From contig JAFREQ010000049.1 of the NCBI GenBank assembly GCA_025331565.1, positions 3,692,501 to 3,756,500 on the forward strand: a stretch of 64,000 bases of DNA, in the 5' to 3' direction. Position 1 is the first letter of the stretch. The number at the start of each line of letters is the position of its first letter. Below, one piece after another: positions 35,701 through 48,500 of the stretch. The position numbers were made by a program, and so were the translations under genes. The notes beneath the pieces are model-generated. The model saw nothing but the letters and a program-made list of their open reading frames with translations, had not been told where the DNA came from and searched no databases. The DNA comes from Holacanthus passer (lineage: Eukaryota > Chordata > Actinopteri > Pomacanthidae).

Positions 35701-38364
35701 GACAATTATAGTATATGAGCACTTATCACAGTACTTGTAATTCTTGTACCCCAGGATTCTTTGTGACTTGATTCTTCATTTAATATGTCTCTGCAAAAAA
35801 TCACTAGTCTCACACATGCCAGTTATGAAATGTAATGTTATTGTTAGTTGTTAGCAACCCTGTCTGCTAAAAATAAAAACCCCTAATTAATATTAAATTG
35901 TTTTGCCAAATACACAGCTGTGCACAAATGAGCGCTTTCTCTTTCGACCTTTACGTTCCGTACTTGCTGTAGTTATATGCACACAGCTGTCATGTGCAAA
36001 TAGGGGCTAATAGTCCCGTTTGAGGTGCACTTACTTCCAGTTTGACCCAAATCAAATGGTTGAGATAAACTGTAGACTTGTTTACAACCTGTCTGATCAT
36101 CTGACTGCTCGTTTTTTAGAGGTGTTGTTTTGAGATGATAGGAATGGGAATGATAGGCTACAAATAAAGAACTTGTCTATTTTCTTCTAATGTAAGGGCA
36201 GTGTTCTGAATGACCCCTCTAGGATGCATTAAAGCATTCACCTGAACTTAGAGACCCTCCACACCACAAATACAGATGACTTTATTTAATCTGGCTGATT
36301 AGAGCTTGTGTGTGCCAGACACTTTGACTTGTCATAGAAAGAAGGTGAAACAAATGTAATTCCTGTAATAAAAAAAAAAAAAAAAAATGCTGTAATTCCG
36401 AGCAGCTTATCCAGTCTTCAACCTGAGGAGGAGTCTGATCAACCAGAGTAAGTAAAGACACCTCACTTTGTGTGTGTGTGTCTGTTTGTCTTTTGGTCCT
36501 TTAGGTCTCACCTGTTCCACTCTATACAGGATAGCACACTGGTGTGTAACTGCACTGCAGCTCAGGAAATGATGTGTTTTCTGTCCATATTGAACAAAAA
36601 TGATAAGAACAATATTGCTAATATGTGCATGTATTTCTCAACATTCTAGTTTATCCCAGTACAACAAAGATGGTAAAGTGACTGAATTCCCTGCAGCTAA
36701 GAGAGTATAAGTACATGTTTATGTATCATTTATTAACAAGCATAGCCAAAGAAGCAAAAGCCTAAAAGATGATCCATTGTGATTTTATTCTATTTTAATA
36801 TGAGGGCCATACCCTTAAGCCATGTCAGCACGACGTATGGACAACGGTTCACCAGGTGGAAGCGATATGGACAGATTCAACAGAGTTTCAGGTGCGTGTG
36901 TGTCTGTGCATGTGTGTGATTTACACGCATGTTTGGCTGCTCAATTAGTGCAACTGTGACACATGCAGCATTGGTCGATACAGCCAATTATCCCTGGAGC
37001 AGCGCTGCTACGACTATCTGCACGACACGACTTCAAGATGAATAAGCATACACACACACACACACACGCAGCACACCATATGGTCTAAACATTAGTCGCA
37101 AGTCACAATCATATTGAAAACATGAAAAGGGGAGAAGGACAGAGTGGGAAATAAATAAAGAGAGCATGAGAAGATAGCATGAGTGAGCAGGAGAAGGCAA
37201 AAAGAGGGAGGAGGGGGAGGGAGCCCGGTGGATGGAAAACCAGGTTGACAGAACTAGATGAAGGATAGACAGTGAAAGAGAGAGAGAGAGAGAGGAGAAG
37301 GCGAAAAGGGTGAGAAGATGGAGGGATTCGAATGCAGGAGGTGAGGGAGGGAGGTGGGGTTGCCTTGGCAACTGGCTGGACCTATGAGAAGGAGGGGTGG
37401 GGGTGTAGGGGGCCGGAGCAGATAAAATATATATTCAGTTGTCAGACCCTGCTCAGATGGCGAGACAATAAACAGACACAGAGACACTGAACAAGACAGC
37501 CAGTGTGTTTTTGTGTGTTTGTTATGAGGATGAGATGAGTCACATGAATGGGAGAAAGACCAAGGAATACACAGCAGCAGTATACACAGTGACAGCCAAA
37601 ACACAGTAAAGAGCCAGGACAAACACAGGAACACACACACACACACACACAGTATGCCTGCATAGGCCCTGATGCAGAGAGAGTATGATGGGCAGACAAA
37701 CGTAACAGCTATACTGACATTCCTAATATCAGATTACTGTCCCATATGGTGAAATAAACACACAGCGCAGTGAGCTGAGCTATTTTTCAACAGTGATTTG
37801 TAACTGCTCTGGAAGGGCACATATAAATGATGTCATTCTGTCGAGGAGCGTCAGATGAAAAACGCTCCTCTGTGTATTAAATTTGGAGGACCTGTTGGTC
37901 AGAAAATGTCTCCACTGGTTCCTTGTGTTGTTTGACAGCTAAACAAAGACACCTTGGGAAAAATGAACTTACTATACTATACTATACTAATAACTATATT
38001 ATTATTATTATTTATTATTATTATTATTATTGCTAAATGTTACATCCTCACCGTTGGGTTAAGTCAAGAGCAGCAGACTTGAAATATTTAACAATGCTTG
38101 TTGGAGATGCTCTCATCTTTGTCAGAGTGAATCCAAGTCACTCTCCAAGGTGCTGATCCTGCCTGTGCTGATCAAGAGCTATGGAGCTGTAGTTAACTAG
38201 TGGGACTGTTTGCTTGTCTCGCTGCCTGTTTTGTCCAAGATAATGGAATTTCTCTTAAATGATAAGTCTGGTGATATTGCATATTTGTCTTAATGTCAAT
38301 ACCATGAAAAGACCAAATCAACATACACATCAATGAGCCACACTGTTGACAAGTTACTTCATTA

Positions 38365-38410
<46 letters not shown>

Positions 38411-39559
38411 GTTTATTTGGATTCAATCCCACATACACCATCCTGCTGCCCCAAATACTCACTGGAGCAACAAATGTGGATTAATCCACCACAGAAAATA
38501 GTCCCCAATAAATGCACGTTCCCCTTTTTTTAAGTAACATTTGTTAAAAACTACAGTGCACAGCTGTTTAAGGAAATAACTGAGACGGACACATTTTTTT
38601 AAACTAGATTTGTCATATGATTTTTAACATCTTCAGTAGGAACCAATGGTCTTTGGGGTGATTGTCACAGACAGGGTAGAGTCGTGAGAAAGTAGCGAGA
38701 GACGAGATGGGATTTGTTGGTGTATTTGTATTTCAGTTTGCTGCATCTAACTGCACTGCATCACCTCACCTCACTTCTCACTCCTGGTTGTGTTTGAGCC
38801 GACTGACTAATAATCAATGCACAGTTAAATAACACACCTCTCTTCATGTTATGACACTGAAACCATTGGTGGTGCAGTGGTTGCATTCTGTTTCCAGAGA
38901 ACTTATATTATATTACAATGATCACAAATGATAACTTTGGGGGGCACTTAATTTGTGTGAAGAATAGTATTTAAACCAGGAGTTTTATGGTCGTCCAAAA
39001 ACAAATATATTGACCACAGACAACCAAATGTAAATTATTTTCTTTGTAAATAACGTTTAACTTCCAAATCTAACAGTTGTACATTGTACATCAATTGTAA
39101 TTGTAATATGTGAAACTTTAAATTAAATTTTATTACTAATGGCTGAGTGAATTTTGTCACTGGTTTAGGATGCTCACATCCCTGAGATCCCGATGGAAAT
39201 AAATGATTATATACGCGTTCAGTAGGAGCTCTTTATATTGTTGACTTCCTGTGATGCAGTTAGTGCTGCTGTGTAGTTCTTCATGAAACAGTGAGTGCAC
39301 AGAGAGATTTTCCAGCTCATTTGAACAGTCCCATTTGCGCTTTTTAAAGCCTTCATGACTGAACACTTCATCAGCGGTGCACTTTTTGCTCCAGTGAATG
39401 TCTACAGATCCACACTGAATGAAAAATGTGATAAAAATGTGTCATGTAACATATGGAAGAGTGATCCATGTTGGTCCTCCGACGAATGTCATGCACTAAT
39501 GAGCCAGAGAGAAGCTCTGACTCTTCTGTGTCACAGAGGAGATCAGGAAAATGCTGACA

Positions 39560-39599
<40 letters not shown>

Positions 39600-42500
39600 T
39601 ATATATAATCTTCCTTGCAGTTTGTTTTACAGATGTACAGAACATCAGTAGGCTTATTCAGCCTTGTTATTTTCGCGGGGGACTAAGCATGCAGCGGTGT
39701 CAAAAAAATACAAAATGCTCTCCGAGTAGCAAGCGTCCCAAAATAGCCCATTAAATTTGTATATGGACTGTCTTTATGTAATGTTGGGCTTCAGTGGGTC
39801 CAGTGAACTGTGTCTAAGGCAGCAGACAGACAGTGCGGCTGGCTCATGTATCATCAACACCAGATTAGAATCAACGGTCAGCGTCACAAATGTCTCAGGT
39901 CACTTGAGAAAATAAACAGTGAGTTAGAAAATGACTTGAGCCACTTTTAGCTTGTGTCATATCAGTTGTGTAATGTCTTGATTTGCAGCTTTGTTGACTT
40001 CAGCGACAGTAACCGATTGCTCGAGCGTTGCTTTGTGTAGATACTGATGCTGTTTTCCATTCAGGCATTTAGACTGTGTTTGTTTTCTGTTGGTCTGAAT
40101 TATTTTGTGTCAGTGCTGCTTTGCGCTAGGATAATGTTGCTGCAGTGTTATCATGTATCCAGATAGTCTTACAACAGTATGCCATTCAGTTTGGGTTCCA
40201 ATAATAATGCCATGCATCAAGATAACACTTCTTCAACATTCACATGGGTATATATAATAAATATATGCTTTACTGTAGCCAAATGTTAAGATATTCCTGC
40301 TTTACTGCTGCTGAATGAGTATAGTCTCAAATTTGCCACGAGACATAGACGGAGTAATGTTCCTCCTATATTGCTGTGTCTCTGTGTTTGTGCATCTCCA
40401 CAGTATTGTTGTGGGTAGTAGTATTGGCTCCATTGGCACTGTTTGTCATGTCCTTCATGCCATGACTGAGGCCTGGCAGACAACACCTACAGCTTCTTCA
40501 CAAACACAGGATGCACTGTTCATGATTCATATGTCCATATTTTACACTTCCATACTGCTGGAAAGTCAAAAGAGGAAGAGGACCTTATTTCAAGGAACTG
40601 ACTATTTATAGCAAATAGTTATGCAGTTAGATATAGTTGAAAAGTCTCTGCTCTTTCTCTTGAACAAAAAAAAAAAAAAAAAAACAGACAGCAACAAGGA
40701 TTTAACAGAGAAAACAAATATATTAACATAAACTCTTAGTGCCATTAACAACAGCAGAAATATATTGCAGTAGGAGCAGGTTGGGGCATGGGAGGGAGGT
40801 GCAACCGCAACAGTGTTGGAATGAATGAGAGTCACAGGGTTTATCTGTATGAAACGTGCAACTTTTTTTTTCTGTGGTTTATTTATCTTGGCATCAATAC
40901 CAGCATTCCATCACAGCTGCATTACTATATGGTCACCCCCTGTGTTAAATGCACACCTCCAGATTTGTTTCAGCATATTGAGAAATCTCTATCCAGTACT
41001 TGGTCATTCTATCTATTTGTTGGTTTTCTTTTTAATTACTATTTCATAGTTACAAACACAACCCAGCAACATTACTAACTAGGCCACTTTCTGCTTCGAA
41101 GTTTGTGGCCAAAAGCACATTAACTGTAGAAAGAGAGGAGTGAGGGTGAGGTCCTGAAGGATTGTGTTCTCTGCATTCTCTGAATGTAGGCTAATTAGTC
41201 TCGAACAACTACAGCCTGCTGCAGGCGTGCACTTTCTCTCATTTTCCTTATTTTCCTCTCATTCTGTCATTACCTGCTCACCAGTTCTTGGAGTGAGGTA
41301 AGAACACCCTCATGCAATCTCATGTGTTAACGTAAGTGGTGTGTTGCTGGGATTGTGGGCCTCGGTCTTGCATCTTGGGGGAGATGTGTTTCAGTGATGT
41401 TGTTTTCTGTCATCAGAGGGAAAGGATATTCTCAGGGACAATTCAGTGGTTTCTCTTGAAAACAAGGAAATGTTGCATATAGTGTAGAGGGTATTCTGTG
41501 ACACAGAATTTCAGCACGATGTAATTACTTAAATCGCAATTACAATAGTTATCTTAAAATGGAAGGTCTGCCAATGTGCCGCCAGTAAAAAGAAGTCAGC
41601 TGGTAGTGCTTCCAGTCGCAACCAAAAAAGTTCAAACTGCATTTTGCTGCACACAGACTGAACTTCCTGATGATCTGAAATGTATTGTATACTAGCCACG
41701 TTCAGATCTAAATCAAAACACTCCTTGAATTGTCTTTGTGCCTGAAAAGTGTTAGACATATTAAGCCTTCACCAAAGCAACACAATACTGTACCTCTGTA
41801 AGTCATTTTCCTCCATCTATCCTTTTGCTTTCTGTGATAGTTTAGGCGTCGGTGTGGTCATCTGGTGTGGTGCAGAGCAGCTGTCCCCTGGTGTTTCTGA
41901 CTGGGCGAGCGTCTGTTGGGCCATCCTGCAGTCTACTGGCACAGCTCCTTCACAAGGCCCAGTGGCCAGGAGAGGCCCCGGTGTGGAGCTGCACCACAGA
42001 GCTGATTAAACTATCATCTGCACCCAGCCCGACAGCATTAGGCCCAGCTCCAATGCCATTAGGCTGCTCCTCATTGACACACAGGCAGAAATACTTTATA
42101 CAGTCAGCTCCTTTATACTCTTTCATACTGTACAGAGACACCCTCCTGCCAAACTAACAATAACTCAAAATATAAAGATCATTTCTAACTGTTGCACCAG
42201 TTAACTTTACCCTTCGAATTGAAAATGCATGTATGTGGTGCAGGGTTAAACACACACACACGCAGGTGGAGGTTCTTGCCCTTGTCTCTGCACTGTTTGG
42301 CTTTTACTGGTTAGTTGGGGCATAAAATCATAAAATGAATACAATCAAACTTCGCTTAACAATAACTTGCACATATCCCAGCATCCCTCACTTCTCCCCT
42401 CACTTGTTACCTCTGCTATCTCTGTGATGTGAAGAGGAGTGAGGAAGCCTTGATGGTCTGATCTGCCAGTGCTGCTGGGTTTTGCATGACATGGAGAATA

Positions 42501-45500
42501 ATTGGTTGAGGTTTAACCTCTAGGGAGAAAACTAAGGATTATGGGTATGCAGAGTAGGCCGCTGTGATGTGAAACCCCAGGCAGTCTCCCCTCTGATTGG
42601 AGATTAGCTCTGCATTAGCAGGGTCTCAGCAGACGACACACACACACACACACACCATGCATATTTTCTGTTCAATCCTTTCAGTTATCTGCTGGATTTC
42701 TTTACTTCTTTAATTATCGTTCTTTTTATCTCACATTTGATCATTATCCTTTCATGTCTTTTAATATCCATCACCTTTCTTTCTCTATTCTTACCATCTA
42801 ACCTCTTCTGCATATCTCATCATGAATCGTCATCAATCATGAAATGACTGTATATTTTGTGCAGAAATACTGATGAAGATGAAAACCACAATAAAGACCT
42901 TTGATTCATGTTGCCTTTTTCACAGCAGGTGTCAGATTTTCCCACTAAATCACAGATCTGAGATTTTGTACATAAAAGTTAAATTAGTCAATACCAAACT
43001 GCTACTTGTTTGCCACTTCTTTCTTCTTTTTTCTTCTTTAACATATTCATTCATTTTATTTTATTATTCATTGTCACAACTTCCCCCTTCTTTGTCTCTT
43101 TACATTCATTGGGACTGACTGGCATGGGGTGGCATGGGCAAGGACTGGCTGCCCTCAAACTGACAGAACAACTAAATGAAAATAAAAATAAACAAATAAA
43201 TAATTTACTTGCAATTGACTGGCCCTCTAGGAGCAGCCTGATGTGAGAAGTTGGGAATGAACATGCTTTTTATGCTTTTTTAAATATTCAGTCCACAAAA
43301 AACACAGTAAGAATTAAAGGATAGATTCACATTTTTTCAAGTCTGTCTCAAATATATATCCTCACATGCCTGTATGTACACTGAAAGAGTCATTGGTCAC
43401 TGCAACCAGTATTTATGGACTTATCTTTTACGGTGTCAATATGCATCCAACAATTCCTCCAAATTGTCCATGCCCTCAAGAACAACACATTCAAAAATGC
43501 TTTAAAAAACAGCAACAAAAACATTGGAACATTCAATCCTTTTAATTTGTCATAGTATGTCAAACTTCCAACAAATTAGATGTATTACCAGCGTATTCAA
43601 AACTCCCGACCTCCATAGCCGTACTTTTCGCCTTGCTACAAAAAGGTCACTCTAGTTCCTGCATCAGCGCTGAATGTTGGTGTTAGATGTAAATCTTGCC
43701 CTGCAGGACCAACCAATATCAATATATTGTCAGAGGGAGACTGAATTGGAAAATGTTAGAGTTGATAAATGACATCAGAATCACAAAAAGAGGTGAAAGG
43801 GGGTCATCGGTGACATTAATAATCTGGGCCCTTCCTGGTAGTGAAGATGTGAAGTAAAGACTGATTGCTGGGAGCAAGTGAGGCAGTGAATCCAGAATCC
43901 AGATCAGCACACTTTGCTGCTGCAGCCCTTCTCCTCCTTTGTCTTTCTAGCAGTGTGGAAGTGAGCGTCCTGCACTGTCTCTGTGTATCAGTCTGAGCTT
44001 TTTCTCCTACACAACACACACACAAAGGCTGCCACCACAGGACTGTGACTCCGTACAGCATTTGCCAATACTTAGAAGAAAGAGCGGCGTCTTTATCACT
44101 GTAGAGAGAAATTCTCTAGGCAGTCATGCTAGCTGGGATTTACATGTATTTCCACATTAATATTTTCATATTCACAACAATTCATATTGAAGAATTTTTT
44201 CTTCTTCTGTTCACTTGCCATTTTACAGATGTTTATAAAAAGAAGAAGTCAGATTTTGACTACAATATTACTACAATATTCTCGTTGGTGCATTCAAGTG
44301 GTTGTAGGATAGTAGGAAAATACATGATGAAACAAAACTGTGGAATGCTTTGGAAGAAGTGCTAGTGTGAGCTGATGGAGAGCTAGCTGTGGCTGTGACT
44401 GCAGTGCCACTTCAGTGTAACATTAAACATACAGAGCTTCAGCCATAGCAGCACTCAATCTCACTCTCTTCCCAGCCATATATGGCTCAGGGCTTCACTC
44501 CACTGCTTGATCAAGTGGAGGTTTTTGCTGAGTTTGTCAAAAAGGCGCAGGAAGTGAGAAGTGGCTCAAATGCTAAAAGTATTTCTCAGGCAAAAATCCA
44601 CCTGGCTGGAGAGAGAAGGACTCAGTTAGAATATTTCTGTCTGAAATGCCTACTGTTGTTTCAGCTGTGTTCGACCTGTATCATTGTCCTTAACATCTCG
44701 TTTATGTCAGATTATCAATAGGCTTGAAATGAATGATAAATGATGATGAAATATTTGCTGACCAGATTCTTTGGCGTTTGACCAAAGACTGATCCCCACC
44801 ATGAGTCCAAGCCAAAATGACTGCTACATAGGAAAGCACAAGCAAATAGACAAATCGCATGCAAATTAAAACACATTCACCAATTTGAGAGCCCAAGTAT
44901 GCAAACACACTGCAAATACAGGAACACTGAGAGTCTAACACAACAGAAAATGCAAAGGGCATTAGCCTTTTTCTAATTACTAATGTGTTCTTCAGTTGTG
45001 TTGTACCTGAGTTCTGTTGTTCTGTACTACTTGTAGTGTTACTCTATTTTATTGTATTTTTCGTATTTGCAGCACATCTTAAAGCCACTAATGTGTTGCC
45101 AGATTGGTGAATGTGTTTTCTTCTATTATTCTCTCTATCTGCTTGTGTTATCTTACAGGAATAGTTTGACATTTTGAGAAATAGGCTTATTAAGTCTCTT
45201 GTTTACAGAAGCGCGTTACAATCACCAAAGAAAAAGAAATTCTTCTCTCATAATTATCATCTCAGGATTTTGACTTGCTATCTCAGAAGTATGAGAAAAG
45301 ATCTCAAAATTACAAGCTCCACATAAGATGCAGCGCACTTCCGTCCTTGCTGAGAGTTAGATGAGCAGATTGACATCACTCTCACATTTGTGCTTTACGT
45401 ATATAGCTTTAGCCTAAAATTCACTAATTAATATGTTGTATCTCTTTTCTTTTATCCTTTCATGAAAGAAACGTAAAATGATGTTTTATTGTAATTATAA

Positions 45501-48500
45501 TATAATAATGATTAAGCATGATGAAGAGAAGCTCTGTGGAACTCCTCCAACCGATCACCCAGTGCTTTGAATTTTGAGTTATCAGTGCAGAGATGTAAAG
45601 TAAAGCACATCTTTTAAAGATTGTACAAACAATTATTTTCATTATCGATGAATAATTGAATATTTTCTCAATTAGTTGTTTACTCTGTGAAATGTCAAAA
45701 AGCAGAGAAAAATACCCATCATATCTTCCTAGAGCCCAACATGACATCTTCAGGTCTTTCTTGCAGATGAATTCTCTTTCCATCGAATATTCAATTATTT
45801 GACAAATTGTTGCAGGTCTAAACATAGGCAAAAGTCAGAGTCCAGGCAGAGTCCAGGCCATAAAACAGTCCAAAGACTGGACTCAAAATGACGCTACCTG
45901 CGTGCATGATGGAATAAATCAGCATGAAACTATTTCAAGTCAGGCAGCGTCATGCAGGTGTTGAATAAGGAATGTAGCAATAGCTGTATAATGTAAAACA
46001 CTGTCAGCATTCCTCTATTCCCCGACAGGATAACTCTGCACAGCATGCTGCCTTGGTGTGATTTTGACAAGGAGCCCATCGAAAAACTTCAATATGGCCT
46101 ATTAGTCACTTCTGATGACCTGTCAGTTTAAGTTCTCATTCCTCAGTTCCTCAAGAATCTTTTGTTGGGGAAATAAATTTGTTTGTTTGAGCTTTTTTCT
46201 GGCACCTTTGGAGCAGGCAGTCAATTTTTCAGAGAACTTGTCTGCACTGCACTATTTTGCACTGACCCAGCAAACCACCTATGGGGCCTATCTTTTATAG
46301 ATCACTGAGCTTACAGCTGAGCTCAAGCCAGCATTTAAAATAGTCACAAACATGTCATGATTTGCTTGCCAGTTAAGGCAAAATACAAGACAGGGGAAAA
46401 ATAGCATTCATGGATGAATCCTTACTTTTGAGTTATCTGAGCATGAAGGGCAGCTTTCTGGAACACTGACGCCTATCATTCACAAAGTAAGATCATGTTT
46501 CCCTATGCTACATTTACAACAGCATAAGAAAAAAATGTGTTGTTTTCTTTCTTCCTTGCAATCTATGGAGTACTTGAGAATATGTCTAATTCAAAAACAG
46601 ACCAAAAAAAAGAAAAAAACAGTCAAAAATCATGAACACATCTGATAACATTTCACAGAATTTGTTAGTGTTTTCAGAGGAGAAGTGTAAAACTAATGTA
46701 CCATAAGTGTGTTCTGAGTTTCACACGTCTGAAGATACTGCTGATACTCAATGTGTCAATGGGGAAGTTGGGAAATGACACAGGGACAAGTTCGGGGAGA
46801 GAAGAAAAGAAGTAAATGTAGGAGAAAGGGAAAACTCACTCCGAATAAACAGGAGGAATCCCATTTGAAATCGTCTTCCATGTTATGTCAGCTTCCTCCA
46901 GAGAACGTCAAATATAACCTTTGTGGCAGTCTGGAGAGAAAACTCTGCCGTGCTAACAGGCATTAATGGTTAGATAAGGACTTCTGATGGAAAAGACATG
47001 TAGCTCTTCTCTTTTTACAACTGGGACGGAGGCTTGAGCATTTGGAAAGTACAATCATCGCTTTGTAATTTGCTACCGCGGAATGAATTTAAATGATATT
47101 TCACTTTTTACTAGCTGCACCCTCTCACACCAAGATACAATGTGCTACAGTCGTGGCTTTAAACATTGATTTAAAAAGAAAATAATAATCTTTTAACCTA
47201 CATTCATTGATTTTGTTGGCCACTTGTGGGCAGTGCAACAAGTTAAGTCAAAACTGATGAAAAAAAACATATAAGTTACTAATAATATGTTCGCACACAG
47301 TTGCTTATTGCCACATCACTTGCTGGCATGGCATCATGTTTCTGAATGTAAGTCCAATATTGAGTCTCTTTTATCTCTGTCTGTAGCTGCTGACTATGTT
47401 CACCAACTCGTTGCTAACTTTGTCTATCTGCTATTTGTACTATGCAACCTTTCCTGGGTTAAGGTCCCAAGTCCTGATGAGTGCCCCCCCCGGATTCCAG
47501 AACAAACCTTACACAAATTAAATCAAACTTAAATGCGTTTGTTTAACCTGTGTGAATTCACTGGCACTGCAAAAACACACAGGACCCATTACAAAAGGCA
47601 AGGATACTCTGAGGTATAGCTACAAAAGAAACAACCTCAGCACTTCAAACCCTTTGCTTTCTCAAAAGCATGGAACAAACATTTTACAACTTTGAGATTG
47701 CACTCACTATTCTTCTGACTGTAGCATCGGGATAGCGCAGCTTTCCAAAGTTGAAAGAAATCAAGAACTATTTGTGTACATCAGTGCCTCAGGACAGACT
47801 GTGTGCGCTTGCTGTTCCATCCATTGAGAAGGATGAATTACACAGATCCTACTGCTGAGCTCAAGAGAGCAAGAAAAGTGACTTTCATGTAATTCATTCC
47901 ATTTAACCTATGGTGAGTCCATCCTATTTATTTAAATGTCATGACAGGATTGCTCATAGTGCTGCCATACTAAACTGTGCCAACACCACTGTTCAAAAAA
48001 CTTTGAACTGTGATTTTCTTTGGCTTCAAGTAAAAGTGATGAAAATGTGACTACTGTAAATATTGCAACTGGGTGTATTTCATGCTGGTGACACATGCAA
48101 GCAGGGTAACAGGTACACAGGAAATAGAACCCAAAATGCAGACACCAAGGGCAGAGTAGTGCAGTTCAATTATTCATTATCAAAATCAAATGACTTACAT
48201 AATTTGCTGTTTCCAGAAATGCCAAAATATCCCCAATGGAGGACATTGTTGTTCTTTGTTAATCAAGGTGGAAATCTATGTGTCAGCAGTGCTACATTTC
48301 TCTCACTCCCTCCAGAGGGCCTCACACATGCTCTTTAGAAGTAGCATGTTATGAAAGCCTCAGTTAGATCCAATCACATGCTTTCAATTGCATTATCCCT
48401 TTGTGCTGAAAGTTTTGCACATGATGAATGAAATTTCCTACAAGGGAAACAGAAAGTCCAACAACCCTTTCCTATGATACCTGTTTCTAATACATATCAC

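Noticed and set aside
37033..37646. Minus-strand Ser/Leu-rich frames
   Set aside because: They read through GA-rich simple sequence; the Ser-Leu repeats are an artefact of (GA)n.
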